From NCBI GenBank assembly GCA_964472565.1, contig CAYYNB010000106.1:1-21020 (forward strand): a stretch of 21,020 nt of DNA. Reading direction: 5' to 3'. Every line of letters begins with the position of its first letter. The first letter of the stretch is position 1. This DNA is from DATAMF01 sp964472565 (GTDB lineage: Bacteria; Chloroflexota; Anaerolineae; Aggregatilineales; Aggregatilineaceae). Both the position numbers and the translations under genes were made by a program. Below, one piece after another: positions 15,990 to 21,020 of this stretch. The notes below the pieces were generated by a model, which saw only the letters and a list, made by a program, of their open reading frames with translations, was not told the DNA's origin and did no database searches.

Positions 15990-17909
15990 TTAGTGGGGTA
16001 CAATTTCGATCTCATCAATCGTCACAAAAACAGGCTCAAAGGTTCCAGGCAGCGGCACATCATACAAGACCATTTTAAGCGTCATCATTCCAGTCGGTGT
16101 GTCAGGCGGAAGCCACAGCACAAAACGACTGAAGATTGGTGTGTCGGGTGCCCAGTTCTCTTGACCAAATGTGGCCGACACGGGCGGCTGATCTAACACG
16201 GCTCCACGATAAAATTCGTTGGGCGCGGCATGGGGTGCATAGAGCCGGACGCTAACGCGCATATTGGGTAACACGGCTTCGCCTCGCTGCCACCATGTAT
16301 GAATAACCAGTACATCACCAGGATGAAAAGGACGCTTATCCAGCACATAACCACCGAGATAGACGGGGCCATCATGCGGTGTTTGTGCGACAGGCTGCAT
16401 TTCGGAGACATTTTGCCGGAATTCACCGATGGGGCGGTTTTCGCGCAAGGTGTACAGCAGAACGGATACATCACCAAACCCAAAAGCATCCGGAAGTGGT
16501 TCAGGCTGGCCGATACTTTCCAGAATGCCATCGGTCAAGTCTTGGGGATCCATAATGTGACCCTGCCAGGCGACAACCCAGACACGCTGTGCCTGATGCT
16601 GGCTGATCAATTCAGCCAACTGCTTTTCGGCTTCAGGGAAGAACAAAAAATGATTCACATCCGTGAGCTTTTGAGCCGGAAGACCAATCCAGGGAAGTTT
16701 GGTCTGGTAGTACTCGGCAGCAGCAAACAGCGTTCCGTCGCGCAGCACCAGGACATCACCCGGTTGTGCATGCGTGTCCAGATAGGTAAATGCTTCGCGC
16801 AGGTAACTGTTATAAATGGGATGCAGGTTGGCGGTGGACGGCAGCCAAACGATCAACAGTGCAGCGGACCACACAGGCCAGCGCAGCCATTTGAAACGAA
16901 TCAATGCGCCTAAACCCAGACCGAAAAGCAAAGATGCACTGAGCCACATCGGCCAGCCGTGACGCCCGGAGAGCTTACCCTGGATGGCATACACCATCAG
17001 AATTAATGCAGCCAGGGGAATGACAAAGGTCAGCGCAGCAAACACAAAGCCTTTATAGGATGGGGGACGGAGCACGATCCACAACAGCAGCGCACCGAGA
17101 AAAACAACCAGAATACTCAAAGCATAACGCGGCGGCGCGGCTTCGGACAGCATATTCTGACCGTAGGCGTAAAAGTCGAGATAGGTATTCAGCGCGACGC
17201 GAGGTGTTACTTTTCCGGTGTAAGCTGTGCCTGCGCGAATATCACGCCCTGCCAGGGCAATGATCCAGGGAAGATAACCGAGGATGAGGCCGAGTCCGAT
17301 ATAAACTACAAGCTTGCGCCGATAAGGGGTAATCCATGCCTGCCAAACGACGTAAAGCCCATGAGCGCACAACACAAAAAAACCGGTGTAATGGGTATAG
17401 ATTAAAGCTAACGCCAGCGCGAGATAAGCAGCCAAATGTGTACGGGATAGTTTCTCGCCGGAACGTTCCACGAGTTTCCACAAAAATACACTTGACCACG
17501 CCATAAGCGCTAACGCTAAGGCATAAGCACGAATCTCGAAGGCGGCATAGAGAAAACCCTGACTCAGAGCCAGGGCAATGGCGGCCAACCAACCGACGAT
17601 GATGTTTTGCCCGATACGGCGGCCAAGCGCGATCACACCACCGAGGGTCAGCAGCGTACATTCAAAGGAAAAGGCGCGCAGCGCAAATTCATTTGTGCCT
17701 GCAACACTGCCCCATAACTTGAGCAGCACAAAATGCAAAGGCACCTGATTGTCGATTTGCGTACACCATTCCCAGATGCTGCCCCAACTCTGCGTCGCAA
17801 AATAGGCGTTTACGGTTTCGTCGTACCAGAGACTGCGCACCGGCCAAATCGAAACCAGTCCAGCAACCAGCAGCAGGGCAACAGAAATCCAAAGGATGCG
17901 CGTCCTCAT
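15990..17909 (-). CDS. GT39-type membrane glycosyltransferase
   Basis: The protein is 639 residues. An N-terminal membrane helix is followed by the first periplasmic loop acidic motif WYDE (Asp30-Glu31), as in GT39/ArnT-PMT GT-C enzymes that take sugars from polyprenyl-phosphate donors. About ten more hydrophobic helices run to about residue 350. A soluble region follows, whose last about 130 residues (GGYVLDKRPFHPGDVLVIHTWW to the end) look like a beta-sandwich. The donor and acceptor are not deducible. ATG 17909 has GGGAG about nine bases upstream and follows the preceding gene's stop by six bases, so it is the last gene of a minus-strand operon. Both large proteins of this operon begin MRTR. 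The 148 bases between its stop and the DUF3068 stop contain the terminator of the other gene and no clear terminator for this one. Confidence 0.85.
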   Translation of the reverse strand: MRTRILWISVALLLVAGLVSIWPVRSLWYDETVNAYFATQSWGSIWEWCTQIDNQVPLHFVLLKLWGSVAGTNEFALRAFSFECTLLTLGGVIALGRRIGQNIIVGWLAAIALALSQGFLYAAFEIRAYALALALMAWSSVFLWKLVERSGEKLSRTHLAAYLALALALIYTHYTGFFVLCAHGLYVVWQAWITPYRRKLVVYIGLGLILGYLPWIIALAGRDIRAGTAYTGKVTPRVALNTYLDFYAYGQNMLSEAAPPRYALSILVVFLGALLLWIVLRPPSYKGFVFAALTFVIPLAALILMVYAIQGKLSGRHGWPMWLSASLLFGLGLGALIRFKWLRWPVWSAALLIVWLPSTANLHPIYNSYLREAFTYLDTHAQPGDVLVLRDGTLFAAAEYYQTKLPWIGLPAQKLTDVNHFLFFPEAEKQLAELISQHQAQRVWVVAWQGHIMDPQDLTDGILESIGQPEPLPDAFGFGDVSVLLYTLRENRPIGEFRQNVSEMQPVAQTPHDGPVYLGGYVLDKRPFHPGDVLVIHTWWQRGEAVLPNMRVSVRLYAPHAAPNEFYRGAVLDQPPVSATFGQENWAPDTPIFSRFVLWLPPDTPTGMMTLKMVLYDVPLPGTFEPVFVTIDEIEIVPH

Positions 17910-17915
17910 GTTTTT

Positions 17916-19787
17916 CTACTCCCGAAGCGTGATTTCAACACCTTCCTCAGTCGAGCAGAGTTCAATAGTCAGGGTTTGAAGATCACGCTGGTAGGTTCCC
18001 GCCAAACAATCCCGGCTTACCATCAGCGGCGTATTGACTTTCCAATTATGATACCACAGGGCGTGTTCGAGCCAGAGTTGGGTCTGTTCAAGGGGGAAAT
18101 CTACAGACTGAACGCTATTTGAGGATGGTGTTTCCAGCGCGGCGGCAACGGACTGGCGAATGTCCTGAGGAGGACCAGGATGCCAGATTTCGTAGTCAAA
18201 GCCGTTCATGCGCACGGTTTCAGCCGGGTAGTACGCCTCATAAACGGCATCCAGCACGGGTGGCGGGTAAAACTGGGCGCGGAAGATGATCACACTAAAA
18301 TCATGCTGCGCCAGGGCGTGGATCAAATTGGTGGGATCATACAGGTCATTTTCATAGAGGTTTTTGAGCTGGGTGGGATTGGTGACTACATCTTTGTCGG
18401 CTTGAAGGCTGAAACCTGCTTCTTCGCTCATGGCGGGCTTGGTGCTGAAGCGCAAAATATCGACAATATGCCAGCCGTTATCGATGTCCTGCTGGGTGGG
18501 CACATGGCCGATAGTGGCGTAACCCTGCACCCAACCAGCGGAATCGTAAAACGCATAACGACCCGGATAGCTGGATTCAAGGCCGAGCGCGTCGGACAGT
18601 GGGCCGAAGATTTTGCCCTCGGTTGGCATGTGGATCACGCTCAGGCCGTAGTAGAGATAAAAAATGGGCATGATCAGGCCGGACAGCGCGACGATCTGAA
18701 CGCGATGATCGATGATGAATTTTTGCGGCAGACGCCTGACATAAGGATGATCGGCGGGAAAGCTCCAGGAGCCGCGCAGCGTTCGAGCGGCGAACAGTCC
18801 GGCAAGCAGGCAGGTGGCCGCAATCGATGTAGCAAAATAGCTGTCGCCAGCACCCCATTTGCCCGCTAACGTGGTCGCTAGAACGGCAAAAATCCACCAG
18901 ATGGTATATAGGGACAGGCGCGTAAAATAAAACTCATAGATGGCAAAAAGCGCAGCCAAAACAATCAGCGCGCCATGCAGCCGGAACCACTGCTTAAACA
19001 GGTCGGTGAACTGGGTGGCGATATAGGGATTGACATTCGCGGCGATGATGTTGTCCCACCAAGCGCCATGCGTGGCGATATTGATAGCCAGAAAGATCGC
19101 ACCAGCGACGGCACCAAAGCCGATGCCCCAGATGATGCTGAGGCGCGGACGGCGGATGAACAAAAAGACAAAGACCGCCGCAGCAGTAGCTACCGCGTGC
19201 TGCTTGGTATAACCAGCGGCAAGCAGGAGCGCTAAACCGCCCAACATGGTCCAACGGCGGCGGCGCGGATTTTCGATGTCGGTCACATGGGCGAGCGTGA
19301 GAACGGCCAGGGTTTCAAACATGACCATGCTCATGTGCTGGCGAAACAGCGGTCCCACATGATAGACATAATTGGAAGCGAGAAACGCCAAACCGGAAAC
19401 GATGGCAGCGGTCCGGTGGCGCTCAGAACGGTAGACCATGAATGCTAGCGCAGCCGCTGTAATCAGCGTGCCGACGAATCCGGCTAAACGCCCATACCAA
19501 TACGCCGGGCCGAAAATCCAGACAAAAGGAACCAGAATGATATGGAAAAGCGGCGGATAATTGCTGGCGTAAAAAGGATACGCCTCGTTGGAACGGTAAG
19601 GCCAGTCGCCTTCGCTGAACATGATGGTATCGACTAATTCAAAGCCTTCGCCCTGGTCGTAGTCGAAGGGGAAGCGCATCAGGCCAACTGCGTAGTTGAT
19701 ATAAACTAACAAATGGCCGAGCATCAGGAGAACAACCAGGGCCAACAATCCGGTGGTGATCCACTGCGGTAACGGTCTGGTTCTCAT
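17916..19787 (-). CDS. GT39-like membrane glycosyltransferase
   Basis: The protein is 623 residues. It has an N-terminal membrane helix (about 11-33) and then an acidic first loop, FDYDQGEGFELVDT (Asp42, Asp44, Glu47). WPYRSNEAYPFYASNYPPLFH follows, a pattern typical of bacterial GT-C proteins annotated as family 39. Roughly ten further helices reach about residue 400. A soluble C-terminal part ends at about 623 and includes a region rich in Asp and Tyr around NLYENDLYDPTNLIHALAQ. The role is probably lipid-linked sugar transfer at the outer face of the membrane, and the substrate is unknown. The start ATG 19787 overlaps the preceding small gene's stop in an ATGA arrangement, so the two are translationally coupled. 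It is not a close paralogue of the next GT39 gene despite the shared MRTR start. Confidence 0.82.
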   Translation of the reverse strand: MRTRPLPQWITTGLLALVVLLMLGHLLVYINYAVGLMRFPFDYDQGEGFELVDTIMFSEGDWPYRSNEAYPFYASNYPPLFHIILVPFVWIFGPAYWYGRLAGFVGTLITAAALAFMVYRSERHRTAAIVSGLAFLASNYVYHVGPLFRQHMSMVMFETLAVLTLAHVTDIENPRRRRWTMLGGLALLLAAGYTKQHAVATAAAVFVFLFIRRPRLSIIWGIGFGAVAGAIFLAINIATHGAWWDNIIAANVNPYIATQFTDLFKQWFRLHGALIVLAALFAIYEFYFTRLSLYTIWWIFAVLATTLAGKWGAGDSYFATSIAATCLLAGLFAARTLRGSWSFPADHPYVRRLPQKFIIDHRVQIVALSGLIMPIFYLYYGLSVIHMPTEGKIFGPLSDALGLESSYPGRYAFYDSAGWVQGYATIGHVPTQQDIDNGWHIVDILRFSTKPAMSEEAGFSLQADKDVVTNPTQLKNLYENDLYDPTNLIHALAQHDFSVIIFRAQFYPPPVLDAVYEAYYPAETVRMNGFDYEIWHPGPPQDIRQSVAAALETPSSNSVQSVDFPLEQTQLWLEHALWYHNWKVNTPLMVSRDCLAGTYQRDLQTLTIELCSTEEGVEITLRE

Positions 19788-19984
19788 GCGGGTCTACTTC
19801 CTAGTGGGAGCAACGTCAGTCCGGCAAAAATGCTCAACAGGCCGAGCAGCACACCCAGTTTTTGGATCATACCGAATCCAGCCGGGTTAAGAGCTTCGGC
19901 AGCAACCATAACCAGCACAACCAGCAATCCGGCCAGCAGCAAAAGCAGCCCAAGCTGGCGTTTGGTAAACGAAAAATTCTGCAT
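19784..19984 (-). CDS. Small two-helix membrane protein (hypothetical)
   Basis: The protein is 66 residues. Two hydrophobic helices (about 10-29 and 41-60) are joined by a short loop, NPAGFGMIQ, with a basic N-terminus (FTKRQ). I do not recognise a family. The start ATG 19984 is set by AAGGAG eight bases upstream; the frame can be extended to 20050 but without a ribosome site. It is the first gene of the GT39 operon and its stop overlaps the next start by four bases. It may be an accessory subunit of the membrane glycosyltransferases, but only the context suggests this. Confidence 0.72.
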   Translation of the reverse strand: MQNFSFTKRQLGLLLLLAGLLVVLVMVAAEALNPAGFGMIQKLGVLLGLLSIFAGLTLLPLGSRPA

Positions 19985-20009
19985 CGCACAAACTCCTTGA
20001 AGCGGAGCA

Positions 20010-20050
20010 AGTATAGCGTAGAATAAAGTAGACCGACTAGATTTTTTCAA
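20010..20050 (-). promoter_or_regulatory. Candidate promoter of the GT39 operon
   Basis: On the minus strand TTGAAA (20045-20050) and TTTATT (20022-20027) are spaced by 17. A better -10 hexamer, TATACT, lies at 20010-20015 but has no -35 partner. Either would give a short leader before ATG 19984. On the opposite strand a TATAGT at 20081-20086 may serve the divergent DUF4870 gene. Confidence 0.35.
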
Positions 20051-20124
20051 AGCCGTGCAACTTATTTTGTAGAGCTAACGTATAGTTAAATAATGAGCAC
20101 GGGATAAATCACTTTAGGAGCAGG

Positions 20125-20880
20125 ATGATGGACGAGCAAGATCGCAAGGGGCCGGAAAATACAGATCCGGTTGAGGGCGAAGGTGTGCCTATCCCGTCAC
20201 GCATTCGAATAGCAGTAGATGATGTAAGGCGGCGTGTCAACGCGGATGTTGAGCACGACGTGGTGAGCGAATATGAAGAACGGTACTATGGCTCGCGGAG
20301 AAACCGGCTCGAAACGCCAGAGGAAATTCAGGGTGTTCCGCCAGTCGAGAAGATCAAAGCGGCTCCGTATAAATCGAAGCGGCGGTTTTCACCCGCCGAA
20401 TTAGATGCGAATGAGAAAAAATGGGCGGCGTTGGCGCATGCCAGCACGCTGTTGACGGCAGTGATTGGTATTTTAACACTCGGCAGCGGAGTTATGCTGA
20501 CGATGTGGGTTCCGCTGTTGATCTATTTCTCGTTCCGTAAACGTTCAGAGTATGTTGCCTATCACGCGCTTCAGGCGTTTACTGTTCAGCTCGTTGGAAC
20601 TATTGGATGGATTACGCTGTTCATTGCGGGCACCCTGGTTTGGGCGGCGTTGATGGCGCTTTCTTTTTTACTCATCCTGGTTGTGATTGGGGTTGTACTC
20701 GTTATTCTGGTGGGGCTGCTGTTGCCGCTTTTCTGGCTCTCGTCGCTGGCACTGCCCCTTGGCATGGTGATCTATTCGGTGATCGCGGTTGTCGAAACGT
20801 ACAGCGGCAACGATTACCGTTTTCCGTATATCGGGCGATGGGTTGATAACCAGATGCACGGCGGAATGCTCAACTACTAA
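20125..20880 (+). CDS. DUF4870 membrane protein with charged N-terminal extension
   Basis: The protein is 251 residues. The first about 95 residues are hydrophilic and highly charged (VDDVRRRVNADVEHDVVSEYEERYYG). A DUF4870 (Tic20-like) domain follows: EKKWAALAHASTLLTAVIG, WVPLLIYFSFRKRSEYVAYHALQAF, two very hydrophobic helices and the closing YSGNDYRFPYIGRWV. This makes three to four membrane helices. The family's function is unknown. The long charged N-terminus is larger than in the usual DUF4870 protein of about 110-150 residues and is probably cytosolic. AGGAG at 20116-20120 fits ATG 20128 slightly better than ATG 20125. It is divergent from the GT39 operon and ends in its own terminator. 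Confidence 0.88.
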   Translation: MMDEQDRKGPENTDPVEGEGVPIPSRIRIAVDDVRRRVNADVEHDVVSEYEERYYGSRRNRLETPEEIQGVPPVEKIKAAPYKSKRRFSPAELDANEKKWAALAHASTLLTAVIGILTLGSGVMLTMWVPLLIYFSFRKRSEYVAYHALQAFTVQLVGTIGWITLFIAGTLVWAALMALSFLLILVVIGVVLVILVGLLLPLFWLSSLALPLGMVIYSVIAVVETYSGNDYRFPYIGRWVDNQMHGGMLNY

Positions 20881-20885
20881 ATCGC

Positions 20886-20915
20886 AGCCCTCGGTGAAAA
20901 ATCGAGGGCTTTTTT
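20886..20915 (+). terminator. Intrinsic terminator of the DUF4870 gene
   Basis: There is an 8-bp stem (AGCCCTCG, 20886-20893, with CGAGGGCT, 20903-20910), a 9-base loop and a six-T tail. It starts five bases after the stop. Confidence 0.92.
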
Positions 20916-21020
20916 ATTCCTGTTTTTTACTCGTGGTAAGATAGATTATCATGAATCATTGAAAAAATACACTGCATATAGGAACGCTTGCAGGTACTCA
21001 GTGCTGAATGATCCCCCGCC
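20916..21020. other. Right edge, no supported gene
   Basis: This is AT-rich sequence after the terminator, probably the upstream region of a gene outside the window. A GTG at 21001 and an ATG at 21008 open frames that run off the edge, but too little is visible to call either. Confidence 0.4.

Noticed and set aside
16299..16913. A plus-strand open frame of 204 codons opposite the other GT39 gene
   Set aside because: It is antisense to a clear coding region, with no start signal and no recognisable domain.
18180..18869. A plus-strand open frame of 229 codons opposite a GT39 gene
   Set aside because: It lies wholly antisense to a well-supported membrane glycosyltransferase, has no ribosome site or family motif, and its composition mirrors the opposite strand.

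Overview
The window comes from a bacterium, most likely a member of the Chloroflexota (Anaerolineae-like). This lineage call is an inference from gene content: a type IA topoisomerase whose C-terminus is built from glycine/aromatic repeats instead of zinc fingers, a DUF3068 protein, a DUF4870 protein, GT39-type multi-membrane glycosyltransferases, GAF/PAS-cyclases and a P-loop/TPR ATPase. Base composition looks even, at a moderate GC content. I see no tRNA, rRNA, CRISPR array, insertion sequence or prophage gene.

Layout. 1-3330: the 3' end of a MoeB/ThiF-like E1 enzyme fused to a rhodanese domain (moeZ type) meets a large STAND-like ATPase/TPR gene tail to tail. A small Trm112-like gene follows with its own promoter and terminator. 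3331-3740: an odd intergenic region with a 13-bp triple tandem repeat, three long G tracts and an AT-rich hairpin. 3741-5002: an alpha/beta hydrolase overlapping a DUF4097-like gene. 5175-7772: topA and its terminator. 7791-13741: a probable four-gene operon with a near-consensus promoter: two paralogous GAF-PAS-class III cyclase proteins, a short J-domain protein and a processive family-2 glycosyltransferase. 13779-14336: cysC on the opposite strand with an inverted repeat in its leader. 14555-15888: a DUF3068 two-anchor protein with a terminator. 15990-19984: a minus-strand operon of one tiny membrane protein and two GT39-like membrane glycosyltransferases. 20125-20915: a divergent DUF4870 protein with a terminator.

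Main result. The two adjacent cyclases are degenerate in complementary ways. The first has lost both metal-binding aspartates (Glu407 and Ser451 instead) but keeps the lysine, threonine, asparagine and arginine of the nucleotide and transition-state site. The second keeps both aspartates but has leucine instead of the transition-state arginine. Neither homodimer should have a complete site, whereas a heterodimer would have exactly one. This matches the C1/C2 division of labour in mammalian membrane adenylyl cyclases. The pair is followed directly by a J-domain protein and a cellulose/mannan-synthase-like enzyme, which suggests that a GAF/PAS-sensed cyclic nucleotide signal may be linked to exopolysaccharide synthesis.

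A second item is the hydrolase leader, where a 10-G tract is part of the ribosome binding site and two upstream C/T tracts can pair with it. This could give length-variable translation.
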